Source: Micropterix aruncella (Eukaryota > Arthropoda > Insecta > Lepidoptera > Micropterigidae). From it: 64,000 nt of DNA. This document shows positions 23,410 to 33,789 of this stretch, one piece after another; within the stretch, counting starts at the first letter, position 1; every line of letters begins with the position of its first letter. Below the pieces are notes generated by a model. The model was given only the letters and a program-made list of their open reading frames with translations, ran no database searches and was not told where the DNA came from. Position numbers and translations under genes: made by a program. The stretch spans positions 12,648,239 through 12,712,238 of the forward strand of contig OX155961.1 of NCBI GenBank assembly GCA_944548615.1, given 5' to 3'.

Positions 23410-24239
23410 TCTGTAAGTCTGTATGTTGTTGATAAAATAAACAAATAAAGAATTACGTATAGATCTCAAAAACAAATCTCCTTCGTGTAACAGTATTGAA
23501 TCATCGATACTGGTGTTACAGAATGAGTTTTACATACGCCGGACAATAACCCACGATACAATAACCTCCCAATGATCACAAGCAGTTGGTGCTATTAAAC
23601 ACTGGCCAGTAAGGAAATATTACTCGTCCAGCAAAGAGCTTTCCGTGTTCCGATAGATCTGTGGCAAAATACGCTGAGCCGGTCAGGCGCGACAGAGGTG
23701 CGTAACATTTGGATTTTAATTAGATTAAATTAGTAAAATAGATTTTCCGACCCTGGCTGTTGTTGCTTTTATACGATTTCATAGATTTGCTAAGAATCTT
23801 TCCAATTGTTCATAGTAAAAAGGCTCATTCGGATGTTCGACTAACCAATTGGAGTAATTACGTATAGTATTGTATCCTTAGTTCAACTAACGCTAGTAAC
23901 TTAGGCAAATAAATGATAATACACAGAAAAATATCACTTAGGCAAAGACATTACGCCAATATTTTACAACATGATTAATTTGGACTTAATTAAAAATAAA
24001 AAACCGGAATGCTTAAGGAATCATCATAGACTGGTAAAATATCAAATGTTAGAAATTGTGAATTAAGGTTAAACTCAATATATATTTTCAATTTGTAATT
24101 TCTAATGTAAATATGCTAACATTTCTTTAAATTGTAACTATCTAATAAATCGATTATCGGCCGAAAGTTTTTCTTTTTTTGTATAGGTAAGTATATTTTA
24201 CGCGCTGTATGTTTCCCCAAATAAATAAATGAATAGAAA
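23410..24239. other. Unassigned DNA
   Basis: AT-rich DNA with a small GC richer patch near 23640-23700. No gene or repeat family is recognised. Confidence 0.35.
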
Positions 24240-24404
24240 TTACATCCTCTTGATAATGGTTGACTGTAAGATATAATGGTTGTCAGATATCGCCAGAGCG
24301 ATAAGTCCGCCATTTGTGCATAAATTGTATTTTTTATAAAACCAGTGTAATATTCATTAAGTTATGTTTTTATAGCACAATAAAGTTATTCTATTCTATA
24401 ATGA
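24240..24404 (+). mobile_element. LINE 3' end with TTCTA tail, copy 3
   Basis: Only the last part of the 3' untranslated region is present: GGTTGACTGTAAGATA, CCGCCATTTGTGCATAAATT, GCACAATAAAGTTATTCTAT. It is strongly 5'-truncated and abuts the start of repeat H at 24406. Confidence 0.8.
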
Positions 24405-24405
24405 A

Positions 24406-24600
24406 AACGAGCGATGATTTAACACCGCTTCTCCTTGCAGTTGGTAGTTCCTCTCCTATTGGATGTTGGCTATCATCAGGGAGAGTTAAACTTCGAAGGG
24501 GAGCTCGAAACTGTGAAGTTATAATGCTGCTAAACCGTAAAGCAGATTATTTAACTGTGAATATCATCATTTTTCAGGAAACGTTTTCCATATATTACAC
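24406..24600 (+). repeat. Dispersed repeat H, copy 1
   Basis: About 190 bp that recurs in inverse orientation around 26200-26307 plus 27141-27215. Shared words include TCCTATTGGATGTTGGC, GAGCTCGAAACTGTGAAG and AACGTTTTCCATATA. In this copy the site TTAA at 24486-24489 is uninterrupted, giving the pre-insertion state for the element at 26312-27140. Element type unknown. Confidence 0.75.
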
Positions 24601-24665
24601 TACTGCCCCAAAAAATAGGAGTATATTCATCTATGTATGTTTTCCGTTTCTTTATTCCTCCATAA

Positions 24666-25346
24666 GGAATTATAGGGTTTGTGATACGGCAATCCAAGCA
24701 ATTCAAAAATATTCGGGTTATGCGCACGTTGTACAACTCGATTGTTAGAAGTCGCATGGAAACGAATGCAGCTATTTGGAATCCGCATGAAGATACTTAT
24801 ACCCTCATGCTGGAACAGGTAGAGAAGTGTTTTTTGAGATTTTTGTTCTTCAAGCAGTACGGATATTATCCATTTTTGTATCCGACTGCATTTATCACAG
24901 GTATGGTTGGCTATAATTCTCTCTCTCTCAGAAGAGAAATGCTGACCATGTCCTATGTTTTCAATTTAATTCGTGGTAAAACTGATAACCCTAGCTTACT
25001 AGCCAAGGTGGATCTTGTCATACCAAATAATTATCTTCGTGCTCGATCGCACCATCTTTTCGCGGAGCCGTTCTTGCGCACTAACCTTACGAGGTAGAAC
25101 TTGTTGGCGCGTGCTTTGCGGCGCTTAAATGAAATTCACTCGATGGCACCAGATTTCGATATTTTTTACCGCCAACCCTCACTTGTTTAAATTGCAAGCT
25201 ATTAATTATTTATTCTTATATGATATCTAGTATTATAAGTGTCATTCTATTTGTATAGTAACGGTAATATCTTTATTAATTTTACTTCCCAATGCGGTTT
25301 TGCTGTTATGTTGATTAGTAATAATAAAAATAAACACAATAAATAA
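24666..25346 (+). pseudogene. 5'-truncated LINE C-terminal fragment, Jockey/CR1 type
   Basis: One nearly open frame encodes the end of a reverse transcriptase protein: GFVIRQSKQFKNIRVMRTLY, NSIVRSRMETNAAIWNPHED, FLRFLFFKQYGYYPFLYPT, then GYNSLSLRREM and FLRTNLTR. An in-frame TAG at 25095-25097 interrupts it; the frame then goes on (NLLARALRRLNEIHSM) to a stop near 25190. The 3' tail is AATA-rich (25320-25352). It sits inside repeat W with ATAA on both sides, as expected for target-primed insertion. The single stop suggests a fairly young copy. Confidence 0.85.
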
Positions 25347-25552
25347 ATAAATAATAACTTCTAAACGCTCGAAGTTACTTAGATGACTGTGGTATTGTTA
25401 GGATTGTCATGTCATCTTGAGTGTTACAGGGTACCTTAACTATGTAAATATTAGGTAAATAATTGTCTAAATGTCTAAATCTCCAAATGTATATATCGAT
25501 ATATCGTGTTTAGTATTAAATTAAAGGCCTGATTGAGTACATTCCGAAAATA

Positions 25553-25737
<185 letters not shown>

Positions 25738-25835
25738 ATAAATACATAAACCAGAAATATTTCTTAAAAACCGTAATAAAAATATTTATAAAAACAGTAA
25801 TTCACCTGTTGTAACGGCAGTCTTGTTTTTATTCC

Positions 25836-26199
25836 TTATAATATATTTACTTGTTTTTTTCTGCATGAAGCAGTTGGATCAGTGTCTAAAAATACTGTAA
25901 ATATTTATTTATTGTTTTTAACTGCTTATTTCTTACTGTGATGCGTTTAATTAATAGTTACAGAGGGATATCTAATTAGATATATTGGTGTGACTGAACT
26001 ACTCTGCAAATCTCAAAATAACATTATCGATGGATGTAATGCTCGTATTGTCTTTGTAGAAATGCTCGTATTGTGCAAACAAGAGTTATTCTTATTACAA
26101 ACGTGAAAGGACAAATTAACAATAATAAAGCTAAACCTCTTCAATGTAATTAAACGACGAAATTTTTGGGCACTGATCAAACTGCTTCTCTAATGAACT
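25836..26199. other. AT-rich spacer
   Basis: No gene recognised. AAATGCTCGTATTGT-type words occur twice near 26040 and 26060. Confidence 0.35.
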
Positions 26200-26311
26200 A
26201 TATAAATGGAAAACATTTTCTGAAAGATAATGATATTCATGGGTAAATACTCTGCCTTACGGTAAAGAAGTATTATAACTTCACAGTTCCGAGCTCCCAT
26301 TCGAAGGTTAA

Positions 26312-27140
26312 AGGATGATTCATGCTACACCGGGCCGGGGCCGGGCCGGGCCCCGGCCGGGACACGGTCAGATATCTATAGTATACTTTTGTATGAAGCA
26401 ATTCATGCTTGACCGTGCTCCGGCCGTGACCGGTCGTGCCACGTCCGGAGCACGGCGTCGAAATGGAGGTGGATATTGTTTTCCCGGCTCCGGTCTGCTA
26501 ATCGTTCAATGGGAGAGATATGCTTCAGAAATCTTGAATTTTGTTTGGTTAAATCACGTTTTATTTTTCCAAGAAATATGCTAAAGCATTCTTTAGACAT
26601 CCTAAAATAACCGTAAAATTTGCTCTCATCATCTATTAATTCCTTTTAGAGCGTGGCGAATTCTCCCTCCGATTGTCGTTTTCTCCAGGCTGGATGTACA
26701 CTCCATCTTCTTTTATTAGATTCAGTTCGTGTTTCCAATACTTCGTCTTCAAAGGCAATCGCAATAGCTGCCAACTCAAGTTGTGAAAATTGCATTAATA
26801 ACACACTTATCAATCAAGCGAAAATAGAAATTAAAAAATATTATTATCGCCAAAATAGATGGACGCAACACTAGTTAGATAAGTTCGCCATTTGTGCATA
26901 AATTGTCTTTTTTATAAAACCAGCGTAATATTCATTAAGTTATGTTTTTATAGCACAATAAAGTTATTCTATTCTATTCTATTCTACTAGTTATCGCGGA
27001 CACGGCCGTGGGATAAATAAACTCGGAAACGGCCCGGTCACGCCCGGTGTAGCATGAATGACTGGCCCGGCCGGAGCACGTTGGAAACGACTCGGCCGGG
27101 GCCCGGCCCGGCCCCGGCCCGGTGTAGCATGAATCATCCT
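26312..27140. mobile_element. 829-bp element with 48-bp perfect GC-rich inverted ends in TTAA
   Basis: The first 48 bases (AGGATGATTCATGCTACACC, followed by G/C-only GGGCCGGGGCC repeats) are the exact inverse of the last 48. TTAA stands on the left (26308-26311) and TTAC on the right (27141-27144); the related unfilled site at 24486 reads TTAA. That fits a piggyBac-type insertion with one mutated base. There is no transposase. A second inverted partial end lies inside (CCCGGTGTAGCATGAATG, 27044-27061), and a LINE 3' end is inserted at 26873-26992. The 89-codon frame at 26315-26584 is not a believable gene. Confidence 0.85.
26873..26992 (+). mobile_element. LINE 3' end with TTCTA tail, copy 4, nested
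   Basis: A 120-base, strongly truncated 3' end (TTCGCCATTTGTGCATAAAT, AGCACAATAAAGTTATTCTA, then a TTCTA microsatellite). It lies within the TTAA element, which itself lies within repeat H, giving three layers of insertion. Confidence 0.85.
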
Positions 27141-27384
27141 TTACTCGCCCTGATGATAGCCAAAATCTGATTGGATCGGAACTATCGACTACAATGACAA
27201 GCGGAGTTAAACAAAGTTCGCTTTTATTATCAAGAAGAAGTATTATTTATTTCGAGAAACATACAGCGTATGCAATATGCATACGTATACAAACATTTTG
27301 AATAGAAAGTCGGTGAGAAAGTCAGGGAATTGAAAATGATTAGTAATAAGGAGTTGGGAGATGGTATAGGGATATAGAGATATA

Positions 27385-27608
27385 TCCTTCTACTATTATA
27401 AACGCGAAAGTTTGTAAGAATGTATGTATGGATGTTTGTTACTCTTTCACGCAAAAACTACTAAATGGATTTTGATGAAACTTTACAATAATATAGCTTA
27501 CACATCAGAATAACACATAGGCTATAATTTATAAAGATATATAGTTTACTATCATCATTATCACAATTTTCCGGACGCCACACGGGTGAAACCGCGGGGC
27601 GCAGCTAG
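27385..27608 (+). mobile_element. Helitron, non-autonomous, 224 bp
   Basis: It begins TCCTTCTACTATTATAAACG after an A and ends GCGGGGCGCAGCTAG before a T, the A|TC...CTAG|T arrangement of Helitrons. A GC-rich hairpin-forming stretch (CCGCGGGGCGCAGC) precedes CTAG, and there are no inverted ends or target duplication. The start words (GCGAAAGTTTGTAAG, AAATGGATTTTGATGAAAC) are typical of short lepidopteran Helitrons. Rep/helicase would come from elsewhere. Confidence 0.85.
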
Positions 27609-27647
27609 TAGATATATAATACAAATACGACGTATAGTGAATATATA

Positions 27648-27991
27648 CAGGTGAGTTTTTAAATTAGTGACATTCTTGAAGTGGGTGAATCAGTACAGGG
27701 AAATAACCAACATTTGATGAAAAACAATAGGAAAAACACAAAAATAAAAAATCGTAAAATATATATATTTTTTTTAATAATTGAAAAATTAAATGTTTTG
27801 ACCTATTGATAGATAGCGCCGCGCGCTTAACGCTTGTCAAACTTTATTATTAAGATATTTTTGAAATTAACCAAGTAATATATAAACAAAAAAATAAACA
27901 AAAGTTTTTTTTAAGTTTTCCTGAAAAGTTGCTTTATTGCTCGTACTGATTCACCCTTTTCAAGGATGCCACTAATTAAAAACTCACTCTG
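27648..27991. mobile_element. 344-bp MITE with about 48-bp inverted ends, flanked by TA
   Basis: The left end CAGGTGAGTTTTTAAATTAG is inverted at the right end (CTAATTAAAAACTCACTCTG), and the similarity continues inward to GGGTGAATCAGTAC on both sides. TA flanks both ends (27646-27647 and 27992-27993), the signature of Tc1/mariner insertion. No transposase. It lies 39 bp after a Helitron. Confidence 0.85.
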
Positions 27992-28079
27992 TAGATATAG
28001 ATGTTTAGAGTAAGTACATTTGTGTTTCATATTAGTAAGTGTATGAGTAAATGTTAGATTTAAGATATTTGTAAATGTT

Positions 28080-28480
28080 TATTGTAGATTGTGTGTTTGT
28101 TACCAGTATTTGACATAGTTTTAATATTTATTTATTTAATTTATTAATTTAACCACGCATTTACAACAAATATGCACCATATTTAAGGCGTATCCATATT
28201 TAGCTTACTTTAAAGTACGCCTTTTTTGCTTTCCCGGCCCACCAAATGACCAGGAGGGAATTATAATAAAAAAAGGCGAGCTTGTTGCCATATAACAATG
28301 TCTTACAACTAACCTGATTACAGTGGTACATGAACGCATTGTGGAATTAAAGATTATTGTAGATTGTGTGTTTGCTACCAGTATTTGACATAGTTATATT
28401 TATTGTGACATAGTTAATATTTATTTATTTATTTAATTTAACAACGCATTTACAATAAATATGCATCGCTTATATTCATG
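28080..28480 (-). mobile_element. LINE 3'-UTR-like repeat, one and a half units in tandem
   Basis: ATTGTAGATTGTGTGTTTG starts one unit near 28081 and a second, partial unit near 28356 (period about 275). The unit includes CCCGGCCCACCAAATGACC and AAAGGCGAGCTTGTTGCC. The second motif is shared with 29605-29640 and with the 3' untranslated region of the LINE at 62766-63233, which suggests a LINE 3' end lying on the minus strand. Confidence 0.6.
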
Positions 28481-28810
28481 TCAATATTTATTAAATATTA
28501 AAAATTATTAAATTAAAAATAACAATTGAACACGGCCGACATGAGCATTAGCTTGCAAGTGCTGCTGCTGCCCAACAAAGTGCCAGAACTTGTTCCAGGG
28601 CAACGAGCTCTCTAGATTTGTATTGACATATATTCGGCAATTAAACATATATTCGGCAATATATTCGGCAAAAATAAGAGAAAAAAAACATAAATATTTA
28701 TTACCGTCACTAATACAAATTAAAGCTAATAAACAAAACCGAAAATATTTGAAAAATGAATACAGGAAATAAATAATATAGTTTTAGTATTAATATCACA
28801 ATTACAATAT
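28481..28810. other. AT-rich spacer
   Basis: Contains ATATTCGGCA repeated three times near 28630-28670. No gene is recognised; a 60-codon frame (28590-28772) has no motif. Confidence 0.35.
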
Positions 28811-28811
28811 A

Positions 28812-28956
28812 AGGGCTTCTCGCGATATAATGGCAATGACCTACGTTTCAAACGGAGTCAACTACTGAAAAAACCCGAAAGCGAAATTTTCCATACCTAG
28901 TTATCCCATAACGCCGTCTGAAACGACGGGCAGTGATATTATACCGCGAAAGCCCT
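28812..28956. mobile_element. 145-bp fold-back MITE flanked by TA
   Basis: Left end AGGGCTTCTCGCGATATAAT is inverted at the right end (ATTATACCGCGAAAGCCCT) with one or two changes, and the match extends inward to GTTTCAAACGG against CCGTCTGAAACG. TA is present on both sides. It is a minimal Tc1/mariner-type MITE. Confidence 0.8.
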
Positions 28957-28957
28957 T

Positions 28958-29304
28958 ATAGTACCTACTATCGAGTTAGGATCCGTTTGTACAGTGGTGT
29001 TCCTCCAGAATAAGTCGGTGTTGGACTCCTGCGAATAGGCCAACCACGCGGTGACGGCAATTTGCGCCTTGGCACGCGAGCAAGAGGGGGCGAGCGATAA
29101 ATCTCGGCAATTCGGACCATAAATCTCACAGATGCCAACATCGGAAGTCCACTTACACAATGTTTAATGTGTACATTTGACACTATCTACTCGACTGCGG
29201 CGTGCATCGGCCTAATGTGACGGTCGTCACCGGTCCTAGTAGTCAACATTAACGGTAACAAGCCGCTATTATACTGACCCTTTGTTATTGATCATGATGC
29301 ATTT
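28958..29304. other. Unassigned moderately GC-rich DNA
   Basis: The two overlapping minus-strand frames (71 and 73 codons) have no recognisable motif. No repeat partner in the window. Confidence 0.35.
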
Positions 29305-29702
29305 AACACTTAAGGCATATTCATATTTAGCTTACTTTAAAGTATACCTTTTTTGCTCTCCCGGCCCACCAATTGACCAGGAGGGAAAGTATTATAACGG
29401 AATAATAAATAATATTATAGGATAGAAAACGAATTTACCGCGTGAAATTTGTAGGACCCGACGTTTCGGTGACGTCACCGAAACGTCGGGTCCTACAAAT
29501 TTCACGCGGTAAATTCGTTTTCTATCCTATTTATAATGTCAAACAACCGCGATAGTCTTCGATTTCATAATAATATTATACTCTTTATTTGCACTTAATT
29601 ATAATACAAAAAGGCGAGGTTATTGCCACATGGCAATGTCTTACAACTAACCTAATCAGAGTGGTATATGGACGCATTGTGGAAATAAAGATTATTATAG
29701 AT
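29305..29702 (-). mobile_element. LINE 3'-UTR-like repeat, split by a PAL element
   Basis: The parts 29305-29400 (TTTAGCTTACTTTAAAGTAT, CCCGGCCCACCAATTGACC) and 29590-29702 (AAAAGGCGAGGTTATTGCC, CATTGTGGAAATAAAG) match the continuous unit at 28175-28350. The PAL copy sits between them, so the repeat was there first. Confidence 0.65.
29408..29579. mobile_element. PAL family, copy 3, containing a perfect 114-bp palindrome
   Basis: Bases 29417-29473 are the exact reverse complement of 29474-29530, with no spacer (centre GGTGAC|GTCACC). The family's asymmetric end follows (AACAACCGCGATAGTCTTCG, TTTCAT). The word AATAATATTATA occurs at both flanks and may be a 12-bp target duplication, though low complexity makes this uncertain. 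Compared with copy 4, about 20 bases per arm nearest the centre are missing symmetrically. Confidence 0.9.
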
Positions 29703-30213
29703 CAGAGGTACCCAAACTTTCTTGACTCGTAGACCCCTTGCTGTTTTCCGTAGACCCCTGCCTGAATTTTCCTGAACTTACTAACATTAAAAGTTTATTG
29801 ACAGCTGGAACAGTACTGATCGCCTACATAGGGTTTTTGGTGATGTGGACTGTTGTAAAAATTAAAAATATGTACAACTTTTATTAGTTTATTCCTAAGC
29901 GTCCACGACCTTAAAGTAGGAATCATTTGGGATAGCCGCACATAAGTGCACATGTAGCACTATCTCGCTTGCTTATTCATGGGACGCGTTTATCCTACTC
30001 GCTCGCACGGATACCCATTGAAGCGCATTTTTTTCACATATCTCATTCGCATTTTCCCTCGTTAGTCATGTGCGCTGGCCTCTTCAATCGATTAGTGATG
30101 CAATTTGAGTTGAGTGTTGATTTCATTCCGTGAAAGTTGTGACGCACGCGTTTGTTAATTGCTATTATTATAATTTTAAAATACTAGGCTGTATACAAAA
30201 TCTGTTTAAGAAG
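29703..30213 (-). mobile_element. hAT-type MITE D, copy 1, truncated
   Basis: It begins CAGAGGTACCCAAACTTTCT, an hAT-like end, and is the inverse of 35930-36400 over about 500 bp (for example ATCTCGCTTGCTTATTC and GACGCGTTTATCC). The other terminus, present at 35751, is missing here. No transposase. It abuts the LINE 3'-UTR-like repeat directly. Confidence 0.75.
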
Positions 30214-30717
30214 TGATACGACAGTGATACGATTTTGAAACAGGAATAACATTGCTTCGAATTAGAATACGTTTCAATTTGGAATTCCAACTCAGACCGA
30301 AGTTTGACTCGCGCGCGTAACAGCTTGTTTCCAAAAAAATACAGGTAGCGTTGAGCCCTATACTGAATACGATGACCAATCGGTGACCGTGTCGGAAATC
30401 ATACGATCTTTTAGCCAATAACAACGCAGCCTATGTAATTTGGAGAAAATAGGGGTTGCATTATGTGTTCTATACAACTCTTCGATAACGGTAAATCTTT
30501 GATTTCGGTTTCGGAATCTCCAATAGCCTTATATCTTAGACCTCCAATCTGGCCGTTGAAAAATATGCTATAAAATAAAATAAAATTGACGCCTACATTT
30601 TTATTTTATTATTTTTTTCATTCATATTTTTTCATTTCATTTAGGCATCAACTATATTAGATTATATTACATTATGTTTATTATCTTATATCGCATTTAT
30701 GCAGGTGTAATATTTTT
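30214..30717. other. Unassigned DNA
   Basis: A 72-codon minus frame (30206-30424) has no motif. An ATAAAATAAAATAAAATT run at 30569-30587 looks like a LINE or SINE tail, but its body is not identifiable. Confidence 0.35.
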
Positions 30718-30850
30718 AAAAGATGATTTGCAGAAGATCATTATCTGTCCTTGAACGACCTATATCGTCAAGAAGCCATTTTTTTATTTTTTCTTAAATT
30801 AAAGACTTAGTGTTAGCATTTGTTAATACAGTAAATAACTGAGCGGGGAG
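30718..30850 (-). pseudogene. LINE C-terminal fragment
   Basis: On the minus strand the residues KIKKWLLDDIGRSRTDNDLLQII are readable in one frame. They match KIK...WLHDDIGRSRTENELLQII recoverable at 41279-41355 once a frameshift is allowed. This is the C-terminus of a Jockey/CR1-type protein; only the last 40 or so residues survive. Confidence 0.65.
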
Positions 30851-31708
30851 GATTTTGGGTGTTGGGTATTTTGATGCTACAGGATAATTATATCTAAATA
30901 TAGAAGCTATTTTTAAGTGAATATATTTTATTTACATATTTATCTACATAAATATACCTTATAAAAATATTATAAAGAAATGTTTTCCTATTTCCTTTAA
31001 AGAACGGCAAATTCTTAGAAAAGAACTTGCATCTTTATTTGAACCAGGTGTATTACTAAGATGCCGTGGCGTGGAGAAATTAATTCAAATTAAAATATTT
31101 GCATAATGCGGGCATCACCTGATCGCTCACATCATAAAACCACTCAAATTCAAACACGTTTTACTATAACAAATGGATAGTCGACAAGAATAAAACACTT
31201 ATGCGGAATTTCTAACAACAAATGGCTACATATTATTAATGATTAAGGATCATTATAGCAACCACCTCGTTGATTATGCGAAACCAAAAAAAAGTCATAA
31301 AGCTCGTTTAGGTTAATCAGAGACGGGCAAAAAATATGTAGAGCGAGTTAACGATCGGACGGCTGGAAACAAATTGGTCCCATTATGCGAATTGCTGCAA
31401 CGCATACAAATTTGGCCTTTTATCGATTGACCCGCTGCAAAAAAACATTGGCTACTGGGATTTTAATAGAAATGGTTTTTGAATTTTGGGCGATGACGTG
31501 GAGGAAAATAACTATTCATTAACAAGCTCATTCTCTGGCTTGCTATATCGACGTCAACAGCTGATTCGTAAGGGTGGGAGAATTCCTAGGTCATCTAAAC
31601 TAAACATACACCCAAAAATCAAATTCACATATGAAAAGAATAGAACGGCTCTCTGGCTTTATTGGATGTCAAAGTCACTAGGAGAAGTGGTTACACTTTC
31701 GGACATAA
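30851..31708. other. Unassigned DNA
   Basis: A 93-codon plus frame (31486-31767) runs into MITE B and is not a believable gene. Upstream words (VNDRTAGNKLVPLCELLQR in translation) are suggestive of some old coding sequence, but I cannot name it. Confidence 0.3.
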
Positions 31709-31970
31709 TACAGTATAGTAAGAGAACAGTAGACGCACTCTCAAGCGCTAGGGCATTGCAGGGATAGGATGCGAGGGATGTGACCAGAGGGGTTCGTCGT
31801 GATGAACGCCTTTGGTTAGCGTTACGCACGGATGAAGGTTGGCGACATTTTCGAACGTTTAAATATCCTCGACGGGCAAGTAGCAGACACCTGGCGACCC
31901 TTACGACTCGTGACGTAGCTCGCCTTGATTTCAATTTTGATCTTAGACAAGCTACTGTCTGGTATACTGT
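31709..31970. mobile_element. MITE B, copy 2
   Basis: Ends TACAGTATAGTAAGAGAACA and GCTACTGTCTGGTATACTGT are inverted and match copy 1 at 8963-9235. The flanks GGACATAA (31701-31708) and GGACATAC (31971-31978) form an 8-bp target duplication with one mismatch, which supports an hAT- or P-like mechanism. Overlapping frames on both strands are by-products. Confidence 0.8.
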
Positions 31971-32220
31971 GGACATACTAAGCAGGCCAAATTTCTATTT
32001 CACTGAAATATAAACCATTTTTTCTCCAAGGGGATTAAGGAGAGAGTTCTCACGTATGCCAATATCATGTCCCTACTGTGGCTTTAGAAACAAATATATA
32101 AACGAACTATTATCCAAACAATTGACTTTTTCTTAAGAAAATACACTAAATAATAAAAATTACTGCTAAATAAAATAAAGCCAATGTTTAAATAGTGTCA
32201 TAATCCTTGATTTAATGTTC

Positions 32221-32405
32221 ATATGGCGGTAGTTTCCTATTATCCCACTGGTAAAAGATCGCAGAGAAATTACACAATGAAAACAAAGAAATGGGGTATA
32301 AAGATATTGAGCTATGACTTTCGTCTGAAATCCGTACAAAACCCGAATGCAATGAACAATTTCAATACACAGACAGACAAACCAACAACTGAGTCTCACC
32401 AATAG
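32221..32405 (+). pseudogene. Possible piggyBac-like transposase fragment (weak)
   Basis: A 60-codon frame has GKRSQRNY and KTKKWGIKI at a spacing like the conserved piggyBac stretch in which a KGR..RQY..KP..KWGIK pattern occurs. Residues after it do not clearly continue the match, and nothing around it supports a transposase. It may be chance; the opposite-strand 117-codon frame is AT-driven. Confidence 0.25.
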
Positions 32406-32754
32406 AAATCCATTTAGATTTTGCTTCCAAACTAAATAAACACACAAATTAAAATCTATAATACCTTTGAAAATGACTTCGAGAATATTGTAAAAAGTGT
32501 TCAAAAAACAAAAATCCACAAAATTTTTAATTCAACCTCTATAATAACTATCTCGACAAAATTGATTCGAAAAATCATTTTTATTGTAGGCGCGCCATTA
32601 CTAATCGAATTAATTCGGCTAATATAAGTGAGAGTATGTAGTAGAAAGAAGACAGAACATATGTCGTGCGCTTTGATGACATCACTAACCCTAATAACAT
32701 CGATGTATTTAAGAATTACGCCTTTACCACAGTATAATAACACCCAGTAAGTTC

Positions 32755-33597
32755 ACTCAAGAGCTACAAGGCAATGCGGGTATTCTATTCGCCATAGCAC
32801 GAATCGGTAGCATAATAGCATCTGCGTCACCGGGGCACCGTAAATGTAGCCGGGACGAAGCTTTAAGAAGAAGACGAGTAATCATATTACGATTAGACAT
32901 ATTACGAAGAGTAATACACAAAAAACCCTTCCGGTATTCTTCTGAGAGCTTGAACAATGAATCTAAAGTCCTTGACGTTCGTCAAATATACGCTAAGGTA
33001 GTCCTACTCTACTACTATAATCATGACAATTATCATCTATATTCAACACACCATAAAGGAACACGAGTAACAACAACCAGACAGCACTTAATCCAAAAAA
33101 AGAGAACAAGTTTTGCACAAAAACACTTCTCTTACATTGCTCCTCGACTGTTCAACAAAATGAATAGTGTTTTTCCTACTGGACTGAAATCTAGGAATAG
33201 TCACGGCGTAAAGAAAAACCTAACTAAGTCACTTTTGACTATGGGTCGACAAGAAACGGAGACATTAATAACATATATATTAAAATAGTGCACGATTTGT
33301 GAGATATAGTATATATATAGTATTATTTTATATTTATCTATAAAGTATATATGTATTTATATATGTATGTATATATATATGTATGTCCCAAAATTTAATA
33401 TTATTACGCTTTCTTATTCTATTTTTAACTTCTCAAATGTACCATAATAATATACAAAGATGTATTACAGCTAGTTACGTAAACCACTATACTTTTTTTT
33501 ATATTAAGCCTACCTTAGTACAGGCGAGGCCTAGTTAGGATGGCTTTGAATTTAAAAAAATGATGTAATATTATTGATAAATAAAGAATTTTGAATT
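32755..33597 (+). pseudogene. LINE C-terminal region, CR1/Jockey type, with 3' UTR
   Basis: Residues LRRVIHKKPFRYSSESLNNE, then SKVLDVRQIYAKVVLL, then KRTSFAQKHFSYIAPRLFN and KKNLTKSLLTMGRQETETLI are readable in one frame to the stop at 33286-33288. This is the post-RT C-terminal domain of CR1/Jockey-like elements. A 300-bp 3' untranslated region follows, ending in GATAAATAAAGAATTTTGAA with an ATTTTGA microsatellite tail (33583-33608). The upstream RT is missing, so the copy is 5'-truncated. Confidence 0.75.
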
Positions 33598-33599
33598 TT

Positions 33600-33705
33600 G
33601 AATTTGAATGTTATCACGGCCAAATGTAATACTACTGTCTATACAACTATGTATTAGTTTTTAAGACAATAAACAATTTGATTTGATTTGATTTGATTTG
33701 ATTTG
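33600..33705 (+). mobile_element. LINE/SINE 3' end with TTTGA tail
   Basis: A short 3' end with CAATAAACAATTTGATTTGA and five to six TTTGA units (33671-33703). It directly follows the ATTTTGA tail of the preceding LINE, showing repeated insertion at one spot. Confidence 0.65.
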
Positions 33706-33714
33706 TGGTAAACC

Positions 33715-33787
33715 TTAAGATTCCTGACGTCACTTGCTTCGATTTCAATTTTGTTCTAAGAGAAGCTACTGTCTGGTATACTGTGCC
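33715..33787. mobile_element. MITE B, right-end fragment
   Basis: It contains TTCGATTTCAATTTTGTTCT and CTACTGTCTGGTATACTGTG, as at the right ends of the other two copies. The left part is missing. Confidence 0.7.
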
Positions 33788-33789
33788 TT

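Larger units (their letters stand above)
26200..27215 (-). repeat. Dispersed repeat H, copy 2, split by the TTAA element
   Basis: The outer parts 26200-26307 and 27141-27215 are the inverse of 24406-24600 in consistent order (CCCTGATGATAGCC, then GAGCTC and AACTTCACAGTT). The middle is the inserted element 26312-27140. Comparing this copy with copy 1 gives the insertion point exactly. Confidence 0.75.

Noticed and set aside
31486..31767. 93-codon frame considered as a Penelope-like or transposase piece
   Set aside because: It runs into MITE B and has no conserved motif that I can name.
32166..32519. 117-codon hydrophobic minus-strand frame
   Set aside because: AT-driven hydrophobic composition, no domain; the opposite strand has an equally plausible (weak) piggyBac-like piece.
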